Shown: piece by piece, positions 34,072-45,836 of the stretch
Position numbering within the stretch: the first letter of the stretch is position 1
Layout: each line of letters starts with the position of its first letter
Assembly: GCF_963966145.1 (NCBI RefSeq)
Contig: NC_091046.1
Location: 48,112,001-48,176,000, forward strand
Source: Tenebrio molitor
Lineage: Eukaryota > Arthropoda > Insecta > Coleoptera > Tenebrionidae
Length of the DNA: 64,000 nucleotides
Reading direction: 5' to 3'
Program-made: the position numbers and the translations under genes
The notes under the pieces: model-generated
Seen by the model: only the letters and a program-made list of their open reading frames with translations
Told to the model about the DNA's origin: nothing
Databases searched by the model: none

Positions 34072-37000
34072 ATGCCTTCGTCAGTTCGACCTAAAGGTTC
34101 TGGTGGAGGTAATCGAGCTCCACCAGTGACGCCGATGTCAGAGCGCCAACAAATGGCGCTCTTGATGCAAATGACATCCTCTTCGAACGATGTTGGCTCA
34201 CGAAGCCCCAGCGGTTCCAATTCGTCGCGTTCAAGAGACCGAAACGAAAGAGGTGAAACACCATTGCATTTAGCTGCAATTAAAGGCGATGTTGAACAAG
34301 TTTGTAAATTATTGGCACATCGGGCTGATCCTAACGCTACTGATTTTGCTGGTAATTTATCGTATCTAACAAAATTACGAGACGCGTCTGACGTTACACG
34401 TATACAGCGGGCCTGTCTCGATCTGGTGAATTTATGAGTGTGTTTTGGCGGTCGCAGGTTGGACACCGCTGCACGAGGCCTGCAATCATGGCTGGTATGA
34501 AGTGGCCTTTAGACTGGTCCAGGCTGGGGCGAGCGTGAACGCCAAAGGGCACGAGAACGATACGCCGCTGCACGATGCGGCTATGAACGGCCACCTTAAG
34601 CTGGCCAAGCTTTTGGTCGAACGGGGGGCGGATATTCACGCCAAGAATTCAAAGGGGAAGACGCCTTTAGACGTTGCGGCGGCGTCTATAACCCCCCACT
34701 TGTTGAACCCCAATTTGCCTTTGCCCGGTAAGTTGCGATCATTTCACGAAATTTAAAAAAAAAAAAACAATAAGCCGTCAAGATCGCGTGAGTGAATGCC
34801 CTATCATAGGTAACTGTGACCATCCTGTGACCACAGAATGACAGATGTTAAATGACATTTATCTTATGTCAAATCATGTGAAGCCATAAGCAGAATCGAG
34901 TAGCGGCAAATGTGTGAAAAAATGTGAGAATTATCGAAAAAAATACGCATCCTCGTTGATTTTTTACAAAAGACATCCATAATTAACGGAGTTCGACAAT
35001 TGGAAGTGTTTATTAAATGTCAAGGTCAAGTAAGTTAGCTTTGTTTCGTACGGTGCAGATTTTTATTGATGGTAGTGTAAACGATGAAGAACTCACATCC
35101 ACTGTGTCAGTTGTAGATAAAATTTTTTTTACATTCAGTAGATTCTAGTTTTTGTGATTTTTTTTTTACCTTCCGGGCAAATCTGGGCGAAATAGGAATT
35201 TAAGTCGTACCGTGTCGTTAAAGTTGTGGACAATTTTGAAGGTTTCATAGTTCAATTATTGTCACGCCTGAGAAGTGACGTCGCACTGCTCGTAAGCCAA
35301 CAAATTTCAAAACTAAAACTATTAACGTATTATTGAGTGTAGTAGTATTTATAGACTTTGTAACTTTTTTAATCAACTGGTTCAAGTTTCGTATGAAACG
35401 CATCGGCAACACCGCACGCGCATAATTTACAGTGTGATCAAAAATGACTGAATCTGTTGGTAACAATGAAAATTTGAAATGATGTTGGTACCACTGTAAT
35501 CTACACGCATTTTTGTTTATCAGGTTTGACAGTGTTGACAAGCAAATTTGAAATTTACCATCAAAGGTTCATTTTTGTAATAGCTTTTTACACTAGAACA
35601 CGATACTTATTTTTGTACCGGAATTTATGATGTCAATAACGGTTGGAAGTACAAATTCTACCAGTACAGTAACCTCAATTTTTTAAATGTGTCAAGTTAA
35701 AACATCCGGTTAGTGCCAATTACGAGACAAAAAAACACCACTATTTTTCAACTGTCGCATTCCCAACAGACAGTGTTGATCACCCCGTATATTCGCATAA
35801 CCGAAAAACAAATTTTAGTTTACTTTCCAAAGACGTAATAAGTTTCATAAATTTAGAATAGATATAAATTTCTGTATTTTATGATGGGTAGATAGCGATA
35901 CAGATTATTATTATACCGTGGGGTCATTTAAATTTATAATTAAAGTTGGCTATGACTTTAAAATTAGATTGGCAGGCAACACCATTGATATCTTGATTTG
36001 GTTTGTAAAAGTGGCGCTTCAAAATTTAATACAGAATATGAAACTGCGAGTTAACACACAGTTAACAGTTGTATTAAACACCTGGCTTGGATACAACTGT
36101 TAATTTGCCGTTTCATATTTTGTATTGAATTTTAAAGCGTCAAATTGACAATTCAAATCAAGGTGTCAGCAGTGTTGCCAATATCATGTTAAAGTCATAG
36201 CCTCCCCTAATTATAAATTTAAATGATCTGACGGTACTTAATATGTACTCTCGTGTCAAAAATAAATTACATACTCTCTAGAATTCGAACTTTTAGGGAA
36301 ATAACGCTTTTCATGTTGTGTGTAACTAGAATTTTTAAAAGTAATTTTGAATGGTTAAGGTTGGTTACTATGAATTGAGAGATTAAGTCCAACTAAATAT
36401 CCCGCCAGAAACTAAAATTGATTGTGAAACGAAAAAACATCCATCACTGAGCGAGAAATAGAGCCATATGCAACTGTTACAAGGAATTCGCTGCCTTACG
36501 GTTACGATATCTTTTGTTTGTCACCAGAAACCACATAGCCTCCAACCTAACCAAATTTATGGCAACCTAGTAACGAATATCCCTAAATCATAGGGAGTAA
36601 TTTATTTTTGACAATATTATACAGGATTATTATAAATCATTGACCCATCGCAGTTGACGTTGAAAACTCACAAATTTTGGATGTGCTGCCAGGCTCACAA
36701 CGTTAGAACAGATTTCCACTACCGTCAGTATCGCCACCTATCGCCTCATGTTATGAGGCTTGCGGCACATTCAACTACGTCAGCAACGCCAACTGCGATG
36801 GGACAATCATTTATAAAAAATAACCCTGTATTTTATTTCTGTGCAAATTAACAAATCGATATTGACTAACCTAATCTTATCAAATAGCTTAATATTTGTG
36901 TAAAAATTATTAGTTTTATTATTGGCTACATTATTTGCGCTTAAGATGTTTAAATTTCCAGAATTTCAACTTATCATACAAGAAACGTTATGTTTACGAA

Positions 37001-40000
37001 ATTTAAAAACATACCTAATACAGGGTGTTATTGAAATGCGTGGACAAATTTTAACCACAAGCTACTGGCTTTATGTAGAACTCGGAAAAAATATTTAAAA
37101 AATTCTATGTCAAAAATTAAAATGACATTTATTTTTTGAGCTACAAATCTTCTACGTTGTCCCACAACCTCGTAGGTAAAATTTGGGCACACGCTTGTAC
37201 CCTTGTATATCATATAAAATGTAAAAAAGTGCTACTTTCACTACGATTTTGCGTGTAAAAAAATGCCACTTTCATTACGATATGCAAAAAAATATATTTT
37301 TCAACAAAATCTGATCTCGATCATTCTCGAGATCGTTGTGGGTTGATAATTTTGTGAAGATTGATTTTTCTTTAGAGTTAAGAATGTTTGCCACCATGTT
37401 TTTGCATGCGGCACTTTGTGTCGTTACCACACCTGAACACAAACGTCATGTTCATCAAAAAATTGCGGAAGGGCCATCACACATCGACAGGAAGACAAAG
37501 AATTAATCTAAAATACCTATGTAGCGCTTCCTGTCGGTAACCGTCCCCCGATCTGCCATTTTCTTCGTCGACTGCCGTAGTGCCGTGCCGGACCAACGCC
37601 CATCCCGCCGCCGGCCGGTCCCGCTCGTGCGTACACGTTGGTCGGCGCGGTAGATCTAGACGAGCAGCGCCGACTAGTCGAGTTGGGTATTTGATTACAC
37701 GGCCGACTAGGAGAATCGCATCGGGCTGGGTCACGGCGGCCGTTTCATCGGATTTCTCTCTCTTCCGTCGCCCCCGACGATAACAGTGGTCGTACGAGCA
37801 AGTGCAGCACATAGCCCCCGTCCGAACCGGCCGCCACCGACCTGAGATGCGTCGTGCATCGCAGACCCACAAAGGTATGTTTGCCGTCCGACCGCCCCCG
37901 GCGGTGCCCCTTTCTCGTGCCGCCGCCAGCGACCATCTTGTCGCCGCCCACCGCGGTGGGTGCGTGCCGAGGCACGCACGGGCCAGGACGTTGCCCTTTT
38001 CGGCGACTCATCCAAACATGGCTTTTTCTTCTCTCTCGGTGGGATTTGCGGATGTTGCGCCGGGATCCGCAAACGGCGCAAATTGACGCACGTGAACGAC
38101 AATGTCGACGGGAGGCGGTAGGGAGGCGGCGGCAAAAGCCGTGATTGTTTTTTTTTTTTTCCATTTCGGTTCGATGAGGTTTTTTACACGGCATATTTCG
38201 AGTGGAGCGACGCGATTTTATCTCCAATTGTTGTTGGCGGCACAACGCAGTCCTAATTGCAAAGGAATTAATCATAAAAGTTGACCAAGTGCATTATCAA
38301 TTAAACGGATACGGATATTTTTGGAACAGAATTTTTACTGAATTGGGTCGACGAATGTCGGTCGAGGGACTGACCAATTATTGTTATTTTCGTGTCGTAC
38401 CTTCGCAAGAAAACAGTTTATCCTTGTTTGTTATGCAAAGCAGTACCCAAATAAAATTATGTACTTATTTTTTAAATTCAGAAATAGAAACGTTTCCAGT
38501 CGCACGTCGAGTGTAGGATTATTGCGTTAATAAAAATTACTCGACCCATTTTTCACTTAAAATCATTAATAATGCATCAGGTTTAATTCAACTGTACGGG
38601 GTTCGCGCTAGATAATTACGCTCATTTTTCCTGTCGTGTAAGTGGAACAAGTCATTTATTTGTGATTTTACCATGTGTGCCTGTTTGGCAAATGGCCATT
38701 GCACGACCTTGAAGCTTCACATTTGAAATTTGAACGGAACGGTTATCGAACGACGAAAGGAAAAATGTATCGTATTTTTCTGCAGAAATTCTTATTCTAA
38801 ATATGTAATTAAATTCATCAAGTGCAATTTCGTTGATTAAAACCGTGCAGCCAAAGCATTACATTTAATGGATTGCCGAGTTGACTTTTTTTAAATTACT
38901 GTAATTAATTACATTTAATTAAGTAAGCTTTCGTTTTGGTAAGTACATAGTTGGTGTAAAGAAATTTTCAAACGTGAAAATCTTGGGATCGAATAAGAAG
39001 CAACCCTTTTGAATTCGCGTTTAGTTTCACCAAATTAGAGAAATCTTATATAAGTAGAGAAAAAAAACATTCTTGCCTTGTGTTTAGAGAGTGACGTTTG
39101 ATATGTATAGATGTGTAATTAACACGCGAACTGAAACAACTTTTGTTAGCAGTATTTGCAATTGGGCGGTAAACTAATGAAACAAACAGCCTCAAAACAA
39201 GGAGCTTTAATTCTGAATTGATCCGATACAAGTCTTGATCCTTAGGCAGTTTGTGTCGTTTTTCCAGTATGACGTGTATTACAAAATGGTCCGTTGTGGG
39301 AGCAACAAAGAAGAGAATAGTATGTAGTTGATATCATTAAGAGTAGAAGTGAGTCATTTTGTATTAAACCCAGAGACTGAAGACCGAGACAAAGCCGATG
39401 TCGGCAACTGGTCGAACAAAATGCAAGAATTGTGTGATTAATATGTATTTATAATAAGTAGCTTTTCTTTTGTAACGTTGCCTTTCATTAAATTTTGTCT
39501 GTTTGCTTCTAAATAAAAATGCATTACGTAATGAAACTAGTGTGGTAATAATAGTTATTTATTTAATGAGTTCGTGTGTAATTTTGGCTTTTTTTGGCAT
39601 GAGTGGACCAGTTTAAAACTCGAGTGAAACGAGAGTTTTAAAGGTCCACGAGTGCCAAAAAAGCCCAAATTACACAAGAACGAGTTGAATACAACGTTTT
39701 TTTGTTCGACGAGCTTCTTAAAGGCTCCAAATCGCTAAAAATCTTTAAAATTAGCTTGACGTTTCGTTTTGACAAGTTGTCAAATTTATCAAAATCCGTT
39801 CACACAGGCGAAAATTCTCAAATTCTGACAGTGTCGAACAAAAAATTACATTACGCAACTCAAACGACTGTAAATGATTGTGAAACAGTAAGTGATGCCA
39901 ACATACTGTCATATTGACAGGACGGATGTCATTGAAAACCACTATAATTGCGTTTTTTTCCACATACTCATAGATAAGGTCAGAAAGGATATCTGGAAGT

Positions 40001-43000
40001 GGGTTTTTATTGAGATTTTAACTTTTCTTAACATGTTTTTGTTTAATTTCCGAAACAAAACATGTGATATAAATCGAAATAAACAGTTGAGCCTCAAGAT
40101 CAAATAATTGAAAATTACGAGTTCGTGGGAAATGACACCGATTCTGTTTCGAAGTTAACTGAATTAAGTTACTTGTTTCTTTGCAGCGACGTTGAAATAA
40201 TTCATCGATATCCATCCGACAAATAATGATTCACTGTCTGAAATGTCACGCCCAACGATATGTCTTCATTCAGAATTCAAACACCTAGAAAAATAGCGTC
40301 GAAAAAATCCATAAATATGTATGTGTTTGTTTAGTGTCGAGAGCGGTTCTTTTCTATTTTACTTTTATAAGTTTGCCGTCGAGGTGTTGAAAGCAGAGGT
40401 CAAGACGAATTTTTCACCCGAAAGATATTTTTAAAGACTCGACCGCGGAAAATTTTCCAGTGTTCAGCTGTGTTATCTTTTCGCAAATATTTTTAATGGT
40501 AATTCATACTTTCTATCGGACAATTGTAAAAGTGTGACTGATAAAACCTTATCAGCACCGGTTATATTTTACCACAAACTAGAACACAAACGGAAGCAAA
40601 ATACATTCCGGACGAATTGTTGACAGTTATCTCGCGTTTCCTAGCCGGAAGTTCCGCTAATTTGCGTGTGCATTATTGAGCTAACGATTGCGATACACGT
40701 TCGATTGGAGTTGGATTTCTTGACATTAAAGAGTCAAGTGTATCATCGAAAGCACACAGTTTCTTCTCGTCACAGTTGTAGAAATGAAAGTTACACTTAT
40801 CTTTTGGAAATGGTAATGATAATAACAATAAAAATGGCAATCAACAACAGCTGTACATACGTAGCGTATGTGTAATTATCGTCTTTGCCAATGAAGCGAT
40901 ACGGCGTCCAAGGCTGAGCAGTGATCGCGGTCAAATGTTATGCGCGGAGTCGCGGACAGACACGCCAAGCGAATAACAACCTGAAGACTTCCTTTTGTTC
41001 CACAGAATCAACAGCATCGACTCGAGTACAGCCGCGCGTAAGGGATGACAAAAAAGTCACAGTCGAACCCAGTAAGTCTAAGTGTCCCGCAACAGACGAA
41101 CCCACGGACACCTCCAAGATGTCCACCGCCGAAGACGTGTACGAGTTCAAGTCCGTAAAGGAAAACGAGCAGACGCCGGAGCAAAAGAACGACCCCCAGG
41201 AGGCGAGCAGCGACCCGAACGACCCTCCCAACGTGCCCACGACCCAAGTCGAGGAAACCTCCAAGAGGAACTTTTCGGAGATATCCGACCAGGCCGAAGA
41301 CGGTGTCAACGACGACGAGACCAGGAGAAAAAAGCGCAAAGAAGAGACGAGCAAGGACGGAAAGACGCCAACCCAGAGGAACGCCGGCCAGAACAAGGGA
41401 CAAAGCGGCAAGCAGGGGGTGGCGGCACAGGGCAAGCAGGGCCTCGGCGGCGCCAACAAGACCAGCGGAGAGAAAAAGAGCCCCTGTTCGAGCCCCAAAC
41501 CCGCCAGCAACAGCGATGCAGAAGTGGAGGACGGCAAGTCGGACCTGAAGGTGCCCCCGCTGAAGATCGTGATCCCGCAGAGCGGGAGCGGAGAGCAGGA
41601 GAGTGGCAACAGCAGGAACGGCAAGAACAGCTCGCAGAGGGCGCACCCGTTGCCCTACGTTGTCGCCAGCTCGAACAGCAGCAGCGATTCCAACGACAAG
41701 GACATGGTGGGGGGCAACGTCAGTCCTGACATGGCGGCCAACAAGAGCGACGAGAAGAAAGAGGGAAACCCGAGCGGCCAATCGGACGAGCAGGTCAGTT
41801 CAACTGTCGAGTCTTGACGATTGTCAAACGCGCGGTTTCAGAGAGGTTCCAGTCACCAGAGAGTGCTGAGGAGCTCGCACAGGTCGGGCCCGGCCCAAGG
41901 GACGGACCGCGGCAGCAATAACTCCTCTCCCCAGCTGCAGAGATCGCACTCGCCGTCGCCGTCAGCGTCGCCGGCGACGCCTTCCACACAGAACGAAGTC
42001 CCCTCCTCGACCAGCACCTCCGTCAGTACTGTGTCGAAGACTGCGGACTCTCAGGTGAGATCAAGTCGTGTCTCGACGTCCGGGTGAGTACAAATCGATT
42101 GCAGGCCGTTCTCAACAATGAAACGGAGGCGACGCCCGCCTCCACCACCACTACGACGACGGCGGCGGCGGCGGCTCCGGTCGAGTTGCACCCGCGCAAG
42201 CGAAAGATGAAGCCGAACAAAGAGCTGACAACGCCAATGCAGGAGCCGCAAGAGGCCCCCGCCGAGACACTGATACACCCCCACGACCAACCGATAACGA
42301 ACTGTTACCAATTGTTTTTGAACATACGGAAACAGGTGAGGGTGCGGCGTTCAGGTTGGAGAGCGTGACGCGAGGGTCCGTTTCAGATCGACAAGCGCCG
42401 GAGGGGGTTGTTCCCGGTACAACCGAAGCCGCCGCAAGGCTTCAAGGACTATCTGATGAACAGGTGTACGTACGTGCTGGCCAGCACGGCCCCCACGACT
42501 CCGAATATTTCGTATCCACCGACTTTGCCGGCCCAGATGAAGGACCTGTTCACAGAACAGGAGAAGGAAAGGTACAGGCTCAGGATGCAGGTGAGGAAAA
42601 AGAGAAGAGCGGTCGGGAGGTGCGTAAAATTGCGGTTTCAGCATGTCATCGAAAAAGAGAAACTCGTGTTGTCGGTCGAGCAGGAGATCCTCCGGGTTCA
42701 CGGAAGAGCCGCGCGAGCTCTGGCCAACCAGTCGCTTCCTTTTTCGGTGTGCACCATTTTGAGAGACGAAGAGGTCTACAATTTGATCACGCCAGAACAA
42801 GAGGAAAAAGACAGAAACGCGCGATCCAGGTACAACGGTAGGTCACGCATTTTGTTGTTTTTTCGGTGTTGAATTTGTCGTGCCGCAGGGCGACTCTTCT
42901 TGAGCTGGTTGCAAGACGTCGACGACAAATGGGAAAAAATTAAGGAGCACATGTTATTGAGACACCACAACGAAGCGGAGTCTTTGCACGCCGTGCAAAA

Positions 43001-43124
43001 GATGGACTGGGAGTGGAAAATGAAGGAGATGAGTCTGTGCGACAAAAAGTCGACGCCTTCGATAGACGAACATCATGTCCCGATGGTCCACGTCAGTGAT
43101 GATTTTGATCTCTTACCTGCCTAA
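34072..43124 (+). CDS. ANKRD11/12: ANKRD11/12-like ankyrin-repeat chromatin cofactor
   Basis: Eight exons: 34072-34351, 34458-34727, 41006-41793, 41842-42054, 42105-42335, 42387-42590, 42642-42837 and 42889-43124; 805 aa. Ankyrin repeats begin at NERGETPLHLAAIKGDVEQV (residue about 58) and include GWTPLHEACNHGWYEVAFRL. A long low-complexity charged region follows. The C-terminal domain (EKEKLVLSVEQEILRVHGRA, FLSWLQDVDDKWEK, and the end HVSDDFDLLPA) is diagnostic of ANKRD11/12, which in vertebrates bind p160 coactivators and recruit histone deacetylases. It is far shorter than the human proteins (over 2000 aa), as expected for insects. The intron at 34728 is 6278 nt, and extra small exons in it cannot be excluded. 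The last introns are all about 48-52 nt. Confidence 0.93.
35428..35789. mobile_element. MITE, family E copy 1
   Basis: Left end TACAGTGTGATCAAAAATGA, right end TGTTGATCACCCCGTA. The inner words tctgttgg, ggtaccactgtaat and gaccg/cgg recur inverted in the copy at 55768-56059. No coding frame. Confidence 0.7.
36620..36829. mobile_element. 210-bp MITE with CCCATCGCAGTTG inverted arms
   Basis: Left: TACAGGATTATTATAAATCA then TTGACCCATCGCAGTTG. Right, inverted: CAACTGCGATGGGACAAT ... AACCCTGTA. The ends match over about 37 nt with few changes. Confidence 0.75.
37540..38110. promoter_or_regulatory. GC-rich island, possible alternative promoter
   Basis: Sharply more G+C and CpG than its surroundings, so both strands show long meaningless open frames. 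On the plus strand an ATG at 37847 opens a nine-codon exon (MRRASQTHK) ending at a strong donor AAAG|GTATGT (37875). Its phase (one base over) fits the acceptor at 41005, which would yield an ANKRD isoform lacking the ankyrin repeats. Promoter role and exon are inference from composition and phase. Confidence 0.45.
39553..39846. repeat. Dispersed repeat, family C copy 2
   Basis: Same orientation and nearly the same length as 7901-8190, sharing tttaatgagttcgtgtgtaa, caacgtttttttgttcgacg and aaattagcttgacgtttcgt. It lies in the ANKRD intron. Confidence 0.75.
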
Positions 43125-43187
43125 TGATAATAATGTGATCCTGAGTTTTTATTCAAACGATAATATAGATATGTCTAGCTTTAAGTC

Positions 43188-43193
43188 AATAAA
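43188..43193 (+). terminator. poly(A) signal of the ANKRD gene
   Basis: AATAAA 64 nt after the stop at 43124, in the 268-bp gap before the convergent Fbxl7 stop codon. Confidence 0.55.
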
Positions 43194-43392
43194 ATGGCGT
43201 GTTTTTTTTTTGTTATTTTCTATGCCCCGGCGCCGCGCGGAGATTGCTCCAACTACGCCCTGTCAAATTGTGAGTAAAAAATTTAATAAAAATACTCTTA
43301 GCATATACAAATATACAAAAATAAATAGTTAACAATTTCTCAGTATAAAAATACAAAAATAGTGCTCTAAGTGCTACGCTATTAATGGCTTA

Positions 43393-44949
43393 TCAAAAGA
43401 ATCCCGGATTGGTGTGTTCGATGACGCATCGCTTGCAGTACTTTTTGACGGCCCTGTACCCCTCGAGCGAGATCTGGCAATCCTGTATGTTGAGCTGCTG
43501 CAACCCTCTGCAGTAGTAGGCCACGCACTGGACCCCCCTGTCGGTGACCAGGTCGCAGCTGCGCAGACTCAGTTTCTTCAGGTTGGGGCAGCTCTCGGCC
43601 AGCGCCCTCAGTCCGGCGTCGCTGACGTCGCACTTCCCTATGTCGAGGGCGCACAGGCGCGTGCAGGACCGCGCCAAGAACATGATGGCGTCGTCGGAGA
43701 CCGCCTCGCAACCTCGCGCGTTCAGATACCTCAGCTTGTAGCACCGTCTGGCGATGACCTTGAGGCCGGCGTCGCTCACTTGGTGGCACTTGGCCACCGA
43801 CAGGTAGCGCAGCACTGGGCCCAGCTTACCCAGCTCGTACAGGCCGAAGTCCGTGATGTTGACGCAGTCGCTGACGCTCAACTCCTTCAAGTCGGAGCAG
43901 AAGCTTGGCACGAACTTGAGCCCCGCGTCGGTGATTAGGACGCAGCGCCGGAGGTAGAGGTGCGTTAGCTGGGGGCAGTTATGGACAATGACACGCAGGC
44001 CGCTGTCCTGCAGGGCTGAACAGTCGGTCAGGTCCAGGTGTTGCAGCTGGAGACGGCGCGAAGGGTCCGGCCCCGGGTTTATGCTGATGCAGGAGATCTT
44101 CACGCAGCCGGTCACATCCAAGTGCTGCAGGTTGTTGCAGCGGGAGGCTACCTCAAACAGGGCGTTGTTGGTGATGGCGGTGCAGCCCTGCAGTTGCAGG
44201 TAGGTCAGTTCGGGGCATCTCCGGGCCAACATCAGGAGACTTTTGTCGGTCAATCGGGCCCCGTAAGTCACGTGGATGCGCTCGATGTTAGGGCAAGTGT
44301 CGTTTTGGCCGCACAGCTGCCTCAAGATGCTCCGAACGGCCCTGTCTCCTCTGACGTGGTCCCCTTCGAGCCTCACGATTCGCCACAACGAGGGGGCCCA
44401 TGCCAAAATGTTGAACCTGCGACATACTGTCGCACAAACACTCAGATCCACGCTTGACAAAAACGAGAAAATCTTGACGATCAGGTCGTCGCTCAAGCGA
44501 TCAAATGAGTTATTCTTGTTGTGGTACTTTTTGCCCTTGAAGACGTTACCCTCGGGAGCGGCAAACGCGAGCGTGTGATATCCCTGGTCCAGACTGGGAC
44601 TTGACTTACCCAATTTAGTGAAATTGTCGAGCAGATAGTTTGAAGGGGCTCTGTAGTACTGCTTGGGGGCGTCGCCGTACCCCCAGTAGCCGCTCCCTAG
44701 CGACAAAGACGACAAATCGAGAGGGTTGCTTTTCTTGTTTTGCTCCTCCGGCAAGTACAGATGGGGTTGGTAGTACTGTTGGTGGTCATAATTGTCATTT
44801 TGGGGGTGGTGATAGTTGCAATTGTGGTCGTTTGACGGGTAGAAATGGTCGGTGGGCGGGGCCGTCTCGTCGGATGAAGTGTGCCCCAGATGAACCAACG
44901 GGCAGCCCCCGGGTTGGGGGGACAAGCGCTCCATCAGCTGTTGGTTCAT
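43393..44949 (-). CDS. Fbxl7: F-box/LRR protein Fbxl7
   Basis: Single uninterrupted frame, 518 aa. Residues 1-145 are low complexity (His, Gln, Asn, Tyr rich). The F-box starts about residue 149 (FDRLSDDLIVKIFSFLSSVD). From about 215 on there are roughly a dozen leucine-rich repeats of the cysteine-containing type (CPELTYLQLQGCTAITNNAL). The end CKRCVIEHTNPGFF is the hallmark of FBXL7. The F-box binds SKP1 in an SCF ubiquitin ligase and the repeats select substrates; in Drosophila Fbxl7 acts on Fat/Dachs signalling. A GTAAGT in the coding strand (44609-44604) has a nearby AG, but the 74-nt intron it would make breaks the frame, so the intronless reading is kept. Confidence 0.95.
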   Translation of the reverse strand: MNQQLMERLSPQPGGCPLVHLGHTSSDETAPPTDHFYPSNDHNCNYHHPQNDNYDHQQYYQPHLYLPEEQNKKSNPLDLSSLSLGSGYWGYGDAPKQYYRAPSNYLLDNFTKLGKSSPSLDQGYHTLAFAAPEGNVFKGKKYHNKNNSFDRLSDDLIVKIFSFLSSVDLSVCATVCRRFNILAWAPSLWRIVRLEGDHVRGDRAVRSILRQLCGQNDTCPNIERIHVTYGARLTDKSLLMLARRCPELTYLQLQGCTAITNNALFEVASRCNNLQHLDVTGCVKISCISINPGPDPSRRLQLQHLDLTDCSALQDSGLRVIVHNCPQLTHLYLRRCVLITDAGLKFVPSFCSDLKELSVSDCVNITDFGLYELGKLGPVLRYLSVAKCHQVSDAGLKVIARRCYKLRYLNARGCEAVSDDAIMFLARSCTRLCALDIGKCDVSDAGLRALAESCPNLKKLSLRSCDLVTDRGVQCVAYYCRGLQQLNIQDCQISLEGYRAVKKYCKRCVIEHTNPGFF

Positions 44950-45099
44950 GATCGTTGGGGACGGTTCGCATCAAGTCCAGCTTGATTTGCGTCAACGGGA
45001 CTAGAAGCAAGCGGGGTTTAGGCGAGGTTTGGGTGGATTCCAAAGACAATATGCAACCTTCATCTGGCACCAAGTTTACTTCTTCGGGGTTTATGTTGG

Positions 45100-45107
45100 C
45101 GGTTTTT
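45100..45107 (-). promoter_or_regulatory. TATA box candidate for Fbxl7
   Basis: On the minus strand GCGTATAAAAACC lies about 155 nt before the Fbxl7 start codon, leaving room for a roughly 120-nt 5' leader. No initiator was proved. Confidence 0.35.
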
Positions 45108-45129
45108 ATACGCAAGGGGAGTCATTGGT

Positions 45130-45836
45130 GGGTTGCCATCGGACGAAATCGCAGACTTGATGCACGACCGAGTCCAATTCGAAAAAATGTAATTAGGAAT
45201 GATATAACCTAAATAAATGTCAAAATTGTCACTGTGATTGTGATTATGATTGCGGCGTTGCCGCACTGTGCACTCAACGTAAAATTGTGACATTCGGAAA
45301 TTATTATGGAAAATGTTCGAAAACATTTTATTTATACGACGTTGAACTGCATCTAGAAGATGCGAAATCTAATTTTATTTTTAACAGCGAGTATTATCTA
45401 ACGTACGGCCAAAAAAAATCCGTCCCGTCCCAGACTTGGCATTTGAAGGTCACGTCGCAGCTTGACCACCGCTCACCGCTTGACTTTCGATTAATTGAAA
45501 CAAGTCGGTCTGAAGAAAAATACGTTTATTTAAAATATGCGTATAGTACATAATTATCACTATATAAAGGCATCATCCTTGTAAGTATATAAATCCCTGT
45601 AAAAATGTTCTGCATAAACCTCGCTCGCTAAGTACTAGTTGACAGTTTAAAATACACCTTTTTCAAAACGATATGCTAAAAATTAAAACAAGAAGACAAA
45701 CAATAAATATAAAAGATCACAAGGGAATGGTTTTCGTAGATAATACTGCGGTTTGCGAAAACATCTGAATAAATAAGTACTTTGAGGTTAAGCTGGTTGC
45801 TTATCACTGCATATTCTTATTGTTTTAATCTCGACG
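45130..45836. other. Intergenic between Fbxl7 and XPR1
   Basis: About 700 bp, AT-rich. A plus-strand open frame (45287-45553) has no ATG start and no recognisable motif. Nothing else supported. Confidence 0.4.

Larger units (their letters stand above)
34728..41005. other. Long second intron of the ANKRD gene
   Basis: 6.3 kb. It contains a family E MITE (35428-35789), a 210-bp MITE (36620-36829), an element end beginning ACAGGGTGTTATTG near 37021, a GC-rich island (37540-38110) and a family C repeat (39553-39846). Everything else is AT-rich without coding signal. Confidence 0.6.

Noticed and set aside
37477..38275. Several long frames on both strands of the GC-rich island
   Set aside because: They arise from the lack of AT-rich stops in a CpG-rich stretch; composition is Arg/Ala/Pro noise.
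41008..41781. 257-codon minus frame over the ANKRD exon
   Set aside because: Hydrophobic-looking antisense of a charged coding exon.
44536..44609. Intron in Fbxl7 at a consensus GTAAGT
   Set aside because: The 74-nt length would break the frame; the uninterrupted frame keeps the F-box in register.
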